A stretch of DNA of 64,000 nucleotides from Halorarius halobius (GTDB taxonomy: Archaea; Halobacteriota; Halobacteria; Halobacteriales; Haloarculaceae). The DNA lies in the NCBI RefSeq assembly GCF_024298865.1, contig NZ_CP101161.1:3369227-3433226 (forward strand), written 5' to 3'. The notes beneath the pieces were generated by a model. The model was given only the letters and a program-made list of their open reading frames with translations. It was not told the DNA's origin and made no database searches. The translations under genes and the position numbers were made by a program. Shown here in pieces: positions 33,754-42,339 of this stretch. How positions within the stretch are numbered: position 1 is the stretch's first letter; each line of letters opens with the position of its first letter.

Positions 33754-35261
33754 GCGCCGGCGTCGCTCTCGGGCTCACGGTGGCGACGCTCGTGGCGTTC
33801 GCGGCGCTGGGCGTCGCCTACTCGCGGGGCCGCGTGGGTTCGGTCGAGGACCTGCTCGTCGCCCGCAACTCGACGGGCGAGCGGCGACTCACCGCGACGC
33901 TCGTCGCCTCCGTGATGGGCGTCTGGATACTGTTCTCCGCACCGGAGGCCGGCGCCGGGTTCGGGCTCGCCGCAGTGCTCGGCTACGCCGTCGGCGAAGC
34001 GGTGCCGATGCTCGCGTACGCGAAGCTCGGGCCGCGAATCCGCGAGCTGTTGCCGCGGGGCCACTCGCTGACCGAGTACGCCCACGCCCGCTACGGCCGC
34101 GCGATGTACCTGTTCGTGCTCGCGGTGAGCGCCCTCTACATGTTCGTCTTCCTCGCCGCCGAGTTGACCGGCATCGCGGGCGCGCTCGCGCTCGTGGCCG
34201 GCGTCCCCGAGTGGCAAACCGCACTGGCCGTCGGCGGCATCGTCCTCCTGTACACGGGCTACGGCGGCCTCCGGGCGAGCATCGTCACCGACACCGTGCA
34301 GGCGCTCGTCGTCCTCCCGCTTCTGGTCGTCGCGTTCGTCGGCGCCGTCGTGGCGCTCGGGGGCGCCGACGCCGTCCACGCGGGCGTCGCCGCCGCGAAC
34401 CCCCGACTGCTCGACCCGACGAGCGCCGCCGGCTTCCAGTTCGGCCTCGCGCTGGCGTTCGCCATCCTCGGCGCCGAACTCCTCAACCAGACGTGGTGGC
34501 AACGGGTGTACGCCGGTGCGTCCAGCGGCACCGTGGCCCGCGGCTTCCGCAACGCCGCGGTCACGAACGGCCTGGTCGTCCTGCTGGCGGCGCTGTTCGG
34601 CGTCGTCGCCGTCGGCGCGACGGACGTCGTCACCGACCCCACGAGCGCCGGCTACAACGCCGACGTCGCCTTCTTCCTGCTTCTCGACACCGCGTTCCCC
34701 GACGCGCTCGTCGTCGGGGTCGTCCTGCTTGCGGTGGTGCTGGTCGCCAGTTCGGTCGACACGCTGTTCAACGCGCTGTCGAGTCTCGTCACCGTCGACC
34801 TGGCGCGGGTCGCCAGCGGCCGGAGCGACCGCGCGCTCGCGGTCGGCGCCCGCGTGTTCACGGCCGTCGTCGCGCTGGCGGCCGTCTACGTCAGCCTCCG
34901 GGCACGGAGCGTTCTCCGGCTGTTCTTCCTCGCGGACCTGCTCGGGGCGGCCGTCGCCGTCCCGCTGGTGGCGGGGCTCTACTCGCGGTCGCTGACCGGC
35001 CGCGGCGCCCTCCTGAGCAGTCTCGCGGGACTCGCGGTCGGGCTGGCGTACTTCCCGGACCTCCGGGGGTACATCACCGCGGTCCCCGTCGTCGGCCCGC
35101 TGTTGCCCGCGCCCGACCCGCTGTATCTCACGTCGTTCGCGGGCGCATTTCTCGTCTCGGGCGGCCTGACGCTCCTCGCGGCGCGCATCTCGCGGGCGGA
35201 GACGGACCTCGACCGACTGGCAGGCGAGATGCGTCGCCTCGGCGGGGAGGCGGCCGACTGA
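33750..35261 (+). CDS. Sodium:solute symporter (SSS family), probable thiamine-precursor importer
   Basis: About 503 residues and 12-13 membrane helices. SSS features include 'GYGGLRASIVTDTVQALVVL' and 'GAELLNQTWWQRVYAGASSG', with C-terminal helices and 'ISRAETDLDRLAGEMRRLG' as tail. The start is GTG 33750 or GTG 33747; both overlap the TenA_E stop. The third place in a TenA operon points to uptake of a pyrimidine moiety or degraded thiamine driven by Na+ (inference; substrate not visible). The next gene is on the other strand. Confidence 0.85.
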   Translation: MSAGVALGLTVATLVAFAALGVAYSRGRVGSVEDLLVARNSTGERRLTATLVASVMGVWILFSAPEAGAGFGLAAVLGYAVGEAVPMLAYAKLGPRIRELLPRGHSLTEYAHARYGRAMYLFVLAVSALYMFVFLAAELTGIAGALALVAGVPEWQTALAVGGIVLLYTGYGGLRASIVTDTVQALVVLPLLVVAFVGAVVALGGADAVHAGVAAANPRLLDPTSAAGFQFGLALAFAILGAELLNQTWWQRVYAGASSGTVARGFRNAAVTNGLVVLLAALFGVVAVGATDVVTDPTSAGYNADVAFFLLLDTAFPDALVVGVVLLAVVLVASSVDTLFNALSSLVTVDLARVASGRSDRALAVGARVFTAVVALAAVYVSLRARSVLRLFFLADLLGAAVAVPLVAGLYSRSLTGRGALLSSLAGLAVGLAYFPDLRGYITAVPVVGPLLPAPDPLYLTSFAGAFLVSGGLTLLAARISRAETDLDRLAGEMRRLGGEAAD

Positions 35262-35289
35262 CGCCCGCCGAGACCCCCGACCGGCGGCG

Positions 35290-36327
35290 TCAGTTCCGCA
35301 CCAGCACCTTCACCGCGTCGCGTTCGTCCATCGCCCGATACCCCTCCGGCGTGTCTTCGAGGTCGACCGTCTTCGTGAACACCGGCGAGGGGTCGAGCGT
35401 TCCCTGTACCACGTCGGCCATCAGGTCGTCGACGTACGCCCGCACCGGGGCGATACCGCCCGCGAGCGAGACGTTCTTCCCGAACGCCGTGCCGAGGAAC
35501 GCCGCCTCGTCGACGCCCGCCGGGACGCCGACGTAGCCGACGGTGCCCCCGGGTCGGGCCACGTCGAACGCCGTCTCGAACGACGACTCCGCCCCGACGC
35601 ATTCGAGGACGTGATTCGCGCCGCCGTACGTGAGTTCTCGCACGCGGTCGACGGCCGCCTCGCCGCGTTCGCTCACGGTCGCGGTCGCGCCGAACTCGCG
35701 GGCGATGTCGAGGCGGTCCTCGTGGTGACCCACGGCGATGATTCGCTCGGCGCCGAGGCGTCGCGCCGCGAGCACGCCACAGAGCCCGACCGCGCCGTCT
35801 CCGACGACGACGGCGGTGTCGCCCGCCTCGACCCCCGCGCTGACCGCGGCGTGGTGGCCCGTACACATCACGTCCGTCAGCGGCATCAGCGCCTCCAGCA
35901 CCGCCTCGTCGTCCGCGTACCGGTCGGGGACGCGCACGAGCGTCCCGTTCGCGTGGGGTGCCCGCACCTTCTCGGCTTGCGCGCCGTCGAGTTCGCCCGC
36001 CCACGTGTCGCCGGTCACACAGGAGGTGTGGAGCCCCTTCCGGCAGAACTCACACGCCCCACAGCTGATGGAGAACGGCGCGAGCACCCGGTCGCCCGGC
36101 CGGACGTTCGTCACGTCGTCGCCCACCTCCTCGACGATACCCATCGGTTCGTGGCCAGTTCGCCACCCCTCCTCGTACTCGCGTTGCCCGCGGTAGAACC
36201 AGAGGTCCGACCCGCAGACGGCGGTGTGGGTGATTCGGACCACTGCGTCCGTCGACTCCTCGATTTCGGGGTCCGGTACCTCCTCCATCCGAACGTCGCG
36301 CTCGCCGCGGAACACTGCTGCCTGCAT
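35290..36327 (-). CDS. Zinc-dependent alcohol dehydrogenase (MDR family)
   Basis: 345 residues. The catalytic zinc ligands include Cys38 (CGSD) and His59/Glu60 (GHEP). The structural zinc loop has Cys89, Cys92, Cys95 and Cys103 ('CGACEFCRKGLHTSC'). The NAD(P) fold carries 'VVVGDGAVGLCGVLAARRL'. It oxidises or reduces an alcohol/aldehyde pair of unknown identity; the family includes threonine and sorbitol dehydrogenase types. The ATG at 36327 follows GTTAACG at leaderless spacing. It converges with the symporter, so it is not part of that operon. Confidence 0.88.
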   Translation of the reverse strand: MQAAVFRGERDVRMEEVPDPEIEESTDAVVRITHTAVCGSDLWFYRGQREYEEGWRTGHEPMGIVEEVGDDVTNVRPGDRVLAPFSISCGACEFCRKGLHTSCVTGDTWAGELDGAQAEKVRAPHANGTLVRVPDRYADDEAVLEALMPLTDVMCTGHHAAVSAGVEAGDTAVVVGDGAVGLCGVLAARRLGAERIIAVGHHEDRLDIAREFGATATVSERGEAAVDRVRELTYGGANHVLECVGAESSFETAFDVARPGGTVGYVGVPAGVDEAAFLGTAFGKNVSLAGGIAPVRAYVDDLMADVVQGTLDPSPVFTKTVDLEDTPEGYRAMDERDAVKVLVRN

Positions 36328-36396
36328 GCTCCTACTGTGATTCCATCTCACGTTAACGGTGCGCATACCAGAACCGCCTGCGGGTTCTCGCGGGCC

Positions 36397-38334
36397 TCAG
36401 TCGTCGACCGACACGCCGCGGAACTCGAAGCGTGCGCCGCCGGCCTCGCTGTCGGTCAGGTCCACCGCCCAGCCGTGGGCCTCTGCGATGCTCCGGACGA
36501 TGCCGAGACCGAGACCGGTGCCCTCCTCCGCGGTCGTGTAGCCCAACTCGAACACCTGTTCGCGTCGGTTCTCGGGGACGCCGGGACCGTCGTCGGCCAC
36601 GTAGAACCCGTCGTCGAGCGCTCCGAGCCGGATAGTCACGTCCTCGTCCGTATGCTCCACGCTGTTTCGGACGAGGTTCGCCAGCAGTTGCCGGAGCTGG
36701 CTCCGATCGGCGACGACCGTCCGGTCGGCCGCGACCTCGCTGGTCGCTGGCCCCGTCGCCACGTTCGAGAACGCTCGCCCGAACGCGTCCCCGAGGTCGA
36801 CCGGCTCGGTGTCCCCGGTCCGGTCGGTTTCGCGGGCGAGCGTCAGCAGGTCGTCGATGAGGTCCAGCGCGCGGTCGACGGCGTCGGCGGCGGCCGCGAG
36901 GTTCTCGGGGTCGTCTCCCTCCTGGGCCATCCGAATCCGCCCCTGTGCGACGTTGAGCGGGTTCCTGAGGTCGTGGGAGACGACGCTGGCGAACGATTCG
37001 AGCCGCTCGTTCTGCCGCTGGAGCCGCTGTTCGCGCTCGCGGCGCTCGGTCAGGTCCTCGGTCACCTTCGCGTACCCGCGCAGTTCGCCGTCCCCGTCGT
37101 ACAGTCCGGCGAGCGTGATGTCGGCCCAGAAGCGGCTCCCGTCGGCACGGACCCGCCATCCTTCGGCGTCGACCACCCCGGTGGTCGCGGCCCGCTCGAG
37201 CAGTTCCTCGGGCCGCCCTTCCTCGCGGGCCGACTCGGGGAAGAACGTCCGGTAGTGGCGGCCGCGTATCTCGGCTTCCGTGTACCCCTTGATAGCCTCC
37301 GCGCCCGGATTCCAGGTCGTCACGTAGCCGTCGGCGTCCATCGTGAAGATGGCGTAGTTCTCGATGGCGTCGACGAAATGGTGGAACCGGTCGCGCTCGC
37401 GTCTGAGCTGTCGTTCGACGTCGCGGTGGTGGAGCGCCTCCGCGATGTCGGTTCCCAGCCCACCCAGCATCTCGCGCTCGCGGCCGTCGAACGCGTCTTC
37501 GCGGCCGGCGTACACGTTCAACACCCCGTAGGTGGTGGCGCCGTATCGCAACGGGATGGCGATGCTCGAGCGGTAGCCGCGGTCGAGCGCCGCCTCGCGC
37601 CACGGCTCGAACGCCTCGTCCTCGGGGATGTTCTGTGCCACGGCTATCTCGCCCGCTCGAAGCGCCTGCCCGGTCGGCCCCGCACCCGTCGGCGTCTCGT
37701 CGGCCGTGACGGATATCTCGTCGACGTACGTCTCGTCGAGACCGTCAGACGCCCGTGGCTCGACCGTCTCCTCCTCGGCGTCGTACGCACCGATCCACGC
37801 CAGCAGGTACGGGTCGGTGTCGGCGATGATCGAGCAGGCGCGACGCTCGACCTCCCTGCGAGTCGTGGCGTGAACGAGCGCCTGGTTCACCCGGCCGACC
37901 AGCTTCCGGACCCGCTCCAGGGCCGCGGCCCGCTGGCTGGCCCGGTACTGGTCGACAGCGTTCGTGACCCGGTTGACCAGGAGTTCGTACTGCTCCGGGC
38001 CGCCGCCCTTCTGGAGGTAATCGGTGACGCCGGCGGCGATGGCGTCGCTGGCGATGGACTCGCTCCCGTGGGCGGTGAACAGGACGAACGGCAGGTCCGG
38101 ATGCGAGTCGCGAACCGCCTCGAGCAGTTCGATGCCGTCGATGCCGGGCATTTGGTAGTCGGAGACGACACAGTCGACCTCGTCGTCGAGTCGGTCCAGC
38201 GCCTCGCTCCCGCTCGTCGCCGTCTCCACGGTCAGCCGCCCCTCCACCTCCTCGACCATGTCGGCGGCCATCTCCGCGAACCCCGGTTCGTCGTCGACGT
38301 GTAACACCCGAATCGGGTCACCCGAGCCACTCAT
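36397..38334 (-). CDS. Hybrid sensor: receiver, GAF, PAS and histidine kinase
   Basis: 645 residues. Receiver domain from residue 8 ('RVLHVDDEPGF'), phosphoacceptor Asp59 in 'VVSDYQMPGIDG'. A GAF domain lies at about 140-290 ('YRSSIAIPLRYGATTYGVL') and a PAS domain at about 300-420. HisKA has His454 in 'VSHDLRNPLN', then HATPase with 'LRQLLANLVRNSVEHT' and 'GLGLGIVRSIAEAHGW'. Cytoplasmic, with no membrane helix. This layout is the standard haloarchaeal phosphorelay. The signal and target are not given. Divergent from nothing close; the NTPase operon ends beside its start. Confidence 0.9.
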   Translation of the reverse strand: MSGSGDPIRVLHVDDEPGFAEMAADMVEEVEGRLTVETATSGSEALDRLDDEVDCVVSDYQMPGIDGIELLEAVRDSHPDLPFVLFTAHGSESIASDAIAAGVTDYLQKGGGPEQYELLVNRVTNAVDQYRASQRAAALERVRKLVGRVNQALVHATTRREVERRACSIIADTDPYLLAWIGAYDAEEETVEPRASDGLDETYVDEISVTADETPTGAGPTGQALRAGEIAVAQNIPEDEAFEPWREAALDRGYRSSIAIPLRYGATTYGVLNVYAGREDAFDGREREMLGGLGTDIAEALHHRDVERQLRRERDRFHHFVDAIENYAIFTMDADGYVTTWNPGAEAIKGYTEAEIRGRHYRTFFPESAREEGRPEELLERAATTGVVDAEGWRVRADGSRFWADITLAGLYDGDGELRGYAKVTEDLTERREREQRLQRQNERLESFASVVSHDLRNPLNVAQGRIRMAQEGDDPENLAAAADAVDRALDLIDDLLTLARETDRTGDTEPVDLGDAFGRAFSNVATGPATSEVAADRTVVADRSQLRQLLANLVRNSVEHTDEDVTIRLGALDDGFYVADDGPGVPENRREQVFELGYTTAEEGTGLGLGIVRSIAEAHGWAVDLTDSEAGGARFEFRGVSVDD

Positions 38335-38400
38335 CAGCAGATGAACGCGGCTTGAGGCTACAGGCATAATACTCTACCCCGTTTCCGCCGGGGCGACCCG

Positions 38401-38943
38401 CTACTCCAGTTCCACGACCCGGTCGGCCCAGGCGCGCAACCGCTTCAGCGCCGCCCGCTCGTTGCGCGAAACCGCGTCGCCGGTCCCGAGTTCCTCGCTC
38501 TCGAAGGCGTTCAGGACGGCCACCGTCGCTCGGTCGCAGTAGTCGGTCAACCGCTCGGTGCGGGAGGCGTCCGCCTGCAACGGGATGGTCGCGTCGTTGA
38601 CGAACACGGCACGCGGCTCCGCGGGCGCGGCCTCGAGCACGCGCTCGGCGTTGCGGGCGTTCTCTCGGGCGAGTTCGACCGCCCCTTCGGCCGTCTCGCT
38701 CTCGGCGCGGGGCGCGTGGGCCTCGACGACGCCGTGAAAGGCGGCGTCCGGGACGGTCGTGAACCGGGTGAGGCGGCCGCCCAGCAGTCGCCCGTCGCGT
38801 TCCAGTTCGGGGGCGAACTCCAGCACGACGACGCCCTCGGCACCGTTCGCCGCGACCCACTCGTCGAGCGCGTCGGCCGTGTAGCGGGTCTTGCCGGCGT
38901 TCGAGGGGCCGACGACGAGCGTGGTGCCGGACTTCGGGGTCAT
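38401..38943 (-). CDS. P-loop NTPase, third gene of the PhyH/NRAMP-like operon
   Basis: 180 residues. Walker A GPSNAGKT lies at residues 12-19. The next hydrophobic strand, 'EGVVVLEFAPEL', holds possible Walker-B-like acids. The remainder is helical with 'SRNERAALKRLRAWADRVVE'. It resembles nucleotide kinases or small GTP/ATPases, with no closer assignment. The ATG at 38943 is two bases downstream of the NRAMP-like stop, so it belongs to that operon. It may energise or regulate the transporter or handle a cofactor (inference only). Confidence 0.7.
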   Translation of the reverse strand: MTPKSGTTLVVGPSNAGKTRYTADALDEWVAANGAEGVVVLEFAPELERDGRLLGGRLTRFTTVPDAAFHGVVEAHAPRAESETAEGAVELARENARNAERVLEAAPAEPRAVFVNDATIPLQADASRTERLTDYCDRATVAVLNAFESEELGTGDAVSRNERAALKRLRAWADRVVELE

Positions 38944-38945
38944 GG

Positions 38946-40286
38946 CTACTCGGCGGCGCCGTGCTGTCGGCGCCCGGTCGCCAGCCACTCGCGGACGAAC
39001 AGCGCCAGAAGCGCCAGCGTCGCCGCCGCGAGCACCGCCGCGAACACGACGACCAGCCCCGTGATGGGGTCGATGCCGCCGGCCACCTGCTCGCGGAGGA
39101 ACGACCCCGCGGTGACGACGGTGACGCCGACGAGCACCAGCCCCGCGAGGTTCGCCGTCGGGCCGTTCGTCTCGGGGACCGCACCGGGGTCGTTCAGCAG
39201 GTACAGCACCAGCGCGAGTGCGAACGGCGTCCCGACGAGGCCGAACGCGAGCACCAGCACGAGCAACTGGAAGAACGCGCCGCCGAGGAACACGCCGCCG
39301 ATGCCCAGGAGTGCGGTGGCGACGATGGCACCCCTGTATCGCGGGTCCGAGACGTCCCGGTCCCAGCCGAGTTTGTCAGCCAGGAGGTACGGCGGGACGA
39401 CGGTGTTGCCTCCGAGCGTGGTGACGGCCGCGCCCGCGAGGCCGAACAGGAACAGCCACTTGGCGTAGCCGCCGACCAGCGGACCCAGCGCCTGTGCGGC
39501 CGACACGGCCGTCAGGTCGGCGGCGTTCACGCCCGGCGAGTGGAGGACCGCGGCCGCGACGAGGAAGATGGCGAGACTGTAGACGCCGAACGCGCCGAGC
39601 ATCGACGCGCCGATGTCGAACCGCGCGAGCCCCTCGTCGTCGCGGGTCCACCCACGGGCCCGCATCGTGTACGACTGCATCGTCACCAGGGTGATGTGGA
39701 CCGCGCCGCCGAGGATGCCCGCCGCGACGAGCGCGCCGCTGACGCCCGAGGGAATCCGGGGGACGAGACCCGCCGCGGCCGCCCCGAGGTCGATGGGGAC
39801 GACGAACACGCTGGCGACGAACGCCAGCACGACAAGCGAGACGAGCAGTTTCGCCCCCAGTTCCGCCAAGCGGTAACCGCCACCCGCAAGTCCGACCGCG
39901 AGCAACAGGCCCCACACGACGGCCCAGACGCGGGCATCGACGCCAGTGATGGTCGCGGAGACGCCCGCGACCGTCTTCATGATGACCAGTTGCGCGAGCC
40001 CCGATGCGAGCACCGTGTCGGCGACGAGGAGCCACGCCCACCACGTCCCGAGATGCTCCTCGACGACGCCGACGATGCCCCGCTCTGTCAGCAGGCCGAG
40101 TCGCGCCGACAGATACTGCGAGGTGGCGCCCAGCATCGCCGACAGCACGGTTATCCACAGCAGTGCGTAGCCGAAGGTGGCGCCGCCAGTGACGAGACTC
40201 GCCATCGTCGCGGGGCCGGCGGCGATGGCGCCCGCGAGCCACGTCGGCCCCATCTGCGAGGCGTACGAGCGGACGCTGTCGAGCAT
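38946..40286 (-). CDS. NRAMP-family-like transporter without the canonical metal-site motifs
   Basis: 446 residues and about 11-12 helices in NRAMP order. True NRAMPs carry DPGN in helix 1 and a MPH motif in helix 6. Here helix 1 reads 'GPATMASLVTGGATFG' and helix 6 reads 'GGAVHITLVTMQSYTMRARG', so the Mn/Fe ligands are replaced. It belongs to the wider NRAMP-like group that includes Mg2+ or non-metal substrates. It sits between a dioxygenase and an NTPase with gaps of one and two bases, so the three gene products probably work together. Confidence 0.72.
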   Translation of the reverse strand: MLDSVRSYASQMGPTWLAGAIAAGPATMASLVTGGATFGYALLWITVLSAMLGATSQYLSARLGLLTERGIVGVVEEHLGTWWAWLLVADTVLASGLAQLVIMKTVAGVSATITGVDARVWAVVWGLLLAVGLAGGGYRLAELGAKLLVSLVVLAFVASVFVVPIDLGAAAAGLVPRIPSGVSGALVAAGILGGAVHITLVTMQSYTMRARGWTRDDEGLARFDIGASMLGAFGVYSLAIFLVAAAVLHSPGVNAADLTAVSAAQALGPLVGGYAKWLFLFGLAGAAVTTLGGNTVVPPYLLADKLGWDRDVSDPRYRGAIVATALLGIGGVFLGGAFFQLLVLVLAFGLVGTPFALALVLYLLNDPGAVPETNGPTANLAGLVLVGVTVVTAGSFLREQVAGGIDPITGLVVVFAAVLAAATLALLALFVREWLATGRRQHGAAE

Positions 40287-40287
40287 C

Positions 40288-41058
40288 TCAGACGCACCCC
40301 GGGAACTCGTCGCCGGCTATCTGGAGCGTGTCGACCCACTCCGGCCGCTCGTCGTCGGTGAACCGCGACCGACTCCGCATGTACGCCAGGATGTACGCCC
40401 GGCGCCAGTCGTCGGTGTCGTTGGGAGCGGTGTAGTGGGGGACGAGACAGTGCTGGAACAACACGTCACCGGGCTCCATCGGGAGCGAAACGGTGTCCTC
40501 GGGCGTGTAATCGCGCTCCGCGATGGTGATGTCCGTGTCGTACTCCTGTGCCTCGTGGCCCAGTAGCCCGTCGGTGTGACCCCCCGGCACGACCTGCATA
40601 CAGCCGTTCTCGGGCGTCGCCTCGTCGAGAGCGACCCACACCGTCACGTGGTCCATCGGGTGGATGGGGTAGTAGGCCGCGTCCTGGTGGAACTTCTTGG
40701 CGCTGCCGACGCCCGGCGGCTTCAGCATCGCCGCGCTCCGGAGCAGTGTGAGGTTCGGCCCCTGCAACTGCTGTATCACGTCCACGATGCGGCGGTCGAA
40801 CGCCAAGTCGCCGAACACCTCGTCCTCGCGGGCCATCGCGACACCCTCGAACTTCCGGACCGGATCGCCCTCGCCGTCGAAGCTCCCCACATCGGCATCG
40901 GGTTCGAGCATCCGCGAGAACTCCGTCTCCTCGCGCTCGCCGGTGACGTACTCGCGGAGCCGTTCGGTCACGGCCTCGACCGTCTCGCCGTCGAGCAGGT
41001 CCTCGACCACGACGTACCCCTCGCGCTGGTACTGTTCGAACTGCGCGTCGGTGAGCAT
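40288..41058 (-). CDS. Phytanoyl-CoA dioxygenase family Fe(II)/2-oxoglutarate oxygenase
   Basis: 256 residues in a double-stranded beta-helix fold. The iron ligands are His124 and Asp126 in 'FHQDAAYYPIHPMDH' and His208 in 'LVPHYTAPN'. An Arg in 'DWRRAY' near 219-220 would hold 2-oxoglutarate. Family members hydroxylate lipids, small molecules or natural products. The ATG at 41058 has GTTTATGC at leaderless spacing. First gene of the operon with the NRAMP-like transporter and NTPase. Substrate unknown. Confidence 0.85.
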   Translation of the reverse strand: MLTDAQFEQYQREGYVVVEDLLDGETVEAVTERLREYVTGEREETEFSRMLEPDADVGSFDGEGDPVRKFEGVAMAREDEVFGDLAFDRRIVDVIQQLQGPNLTLLRSAAMLKPPGVGSAKKFHQDAAYYPIHPMDHVTVWVALDEATPENGCMQVVPGGHTDGLLGHEAQEYDTDITIAERDYTPEDTVSLPMEPGDVLFQHCLVPHYTAPNDTDDWRRAYILAYMRSRSRFTDDERPEWVDTLQIAGDEFPGCV

Positions 41059-41189
41059 ACTACCGGGTGGTATCTCCGAAGCATAAACATTTGTGGAACT
41101 CAAATATTTATTTTGACATCTATGAAGGTTGAGAGGACCGCAACGGTATTGGTGTCCGGTGTCGGGAGGGCACACGTGAGTCGCTCACC
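41059..41189. promoter_or_regulatory. Divergent promoters of PhyH operon and membrane kinase
   Basis: 131 bases. AAATATTTATTTT at about 41101-41113 is the A/T-rich element for the plus-strand kinase (TSS near 41130, a leader of about 60 bases). GTTTATGC near 41083-41090 on the minus strand is the TATA of the dioxygenase. The two overlap, so regulation of one likely touches the other. No other feature seen. Confidence 0.5.
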
Positions 41190-42332
41190 GTGAACACGCT
41201 CCGGGGGACAAGTCGGGTCAGAGACTGGGTGGGACAGCGCCACTGGGCAGCCTGGCTCATCAGCGGCCTCGGCCTCGTGCTGGCGGCGCTGTCGATGTGG
41301 TATCTCATCGTCGTTCGGGCGCTGTATCTCGGTGCCGTGGCCGACCAGGGACCGGCCGTCCTGCTTTTGAACGCCCTGGAGGTGCTGTTGCTGGCCGGGT
41401 TCTCGCTGGTGCTCGTGTACGCGGGCTACTGGCTGGCCACCTCCACGTTCGAAGAACACCGCGTCTGGTGGGCGGGCCTGTGGACGATGGTGGGGCTTGC
41501 AGGCATCGTCACCCTCGTCACGTTCGGGGTGACCGTCCAGTTGAGTCAGGGGCGGTACGTCTCGGACCCGACGCTCGTCCAGGAGCTACTTCTGGCGGCC
41601 GGCGGCGGGGCGCTCGCCGGTTTGCTCATCGGCATCTCGACGCTCCGGGAGACAGTCGAGTCAGAGGAGGCGCGCAACCAGCGGGACGCGCTGTTGTTCG
41701 TCAACGAACTGCTCAGACACAACGTGCTCAACGGGATGCAGGTCATCATGGCGAACACCGACCGGCTCGAACGGGCCGTCGACGACGAGGACGCGCGGGC
41801 GTTGCTCGAGGCGAACGAGGACCGCGCGGAGACCATCGTCGACCTCGTGGAGAACGTGCGGGCGCTTGTCCGGTCGGTGTCCAACGAAGTCGACCTGATG
41901 CCGGTGTCGCTGACGACCGTTCTCCGCACGGAGGCGCGGGCGCTCAGGCAGGCCCACCCCGACGCGGCGGTCACGGTCGACATCGAGACGGACGTGGCGG
42001 TCACCGCCGACGAACTGCTCCCCGCAGTGTTCGAGAACGTGCTGAACAACGCCGTCGAGCACAACGACAGCGAGACGCCCGAAGTGGTGGTGACGGTGAC
42101 AGCGGACGCGACGACGGTGACGGTCCGGGTCGCCGACAACGGTCCGGGCATCGACGACGACCGCAAGACCGCCTACTTCGACGCTGGCGAGCAGGCTCCC
42201 GAGAGCGTCGGCCAGGGGCTCGGTCTCTATCTCGTCGACGTGCTCGTCGACCGGTACGGCGGCTCCGTCCGCATCGAGGACGACGAACCGCGGGGCGCGG
42301 TCGTCGTGCTGGAGTTCGAGCGGGCCCAGTGA
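41190..42332 (+). CDS. Membrane histidine kinase, four helices
   Basis: 380 residues. Four N-terminal membrane helices ('WLISGLGLVLAALSMWYLIV', 'LEVLLLAGFSLVLVYAGYWL' and two more) form a sensor with no periplasmic domain. A HisKA-like helix with His177 in 'ELLRHNVLNGMQVI' follows, then a HATPase domain with 'VFENVLNNAVEHNDSETP' and 'ADNGPGI', and C-terminal 'GLGLYLVDVLVDRYGG'. The start is GTG 41190; an upstream GTG in the same area runs into a stop. This is a haloarchaeal HTHK-type sensor, with unknown signal and no response regulator adjacent. Confidence 0.85.
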   Translation: MNTLRGTSRVRDWVGQRHWAAWLISGLGLVLAALSMWYLIVVRALYLGAVADQGPAVLLLNALEVLLLAGFSLVLVYAGYWLATSTFEEHRVWWAGLWTMVGLAGIVTLVTFGVTVQLSQGRYVSDPTLVQELLLAAGGGALAGLLIGISTLRETVESEEARNQRDALLFVNELLRHNVLNGMQVIMANTDRLERAVDDEDARALLEANEDRAETIVDLVENVRALVRSVSNEVDLMPVSLTTVLRTEARALRQAHPDAAVTVDIETDVAVTADELLPAVFENVLNNAVEHNDSETPEVVVTVTADATTVTVRVADNGPGIDDDRKTAYFDAGEQAPESVGQGLGLYLVDVLVDRYGGSVRIEDDEPRGAVVVLEFERAQ

Positions 42333-42339
42333 CGGCCGC

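Noticed and set aside
35611..38304. An 897-codon plus-strand frame opposite the alcohol dehydrogenase and hybrid kinase genes
   Set aside because: It crosses two unrelated real genes and their intergenic region and shows no domain pattern; a codon-bias shadow.
38946..40286. Manganese/iron NRAMP transporter call
   Set aside because: DPGN and MPH metal motifs are absent, so the substrate should not be named from the family.
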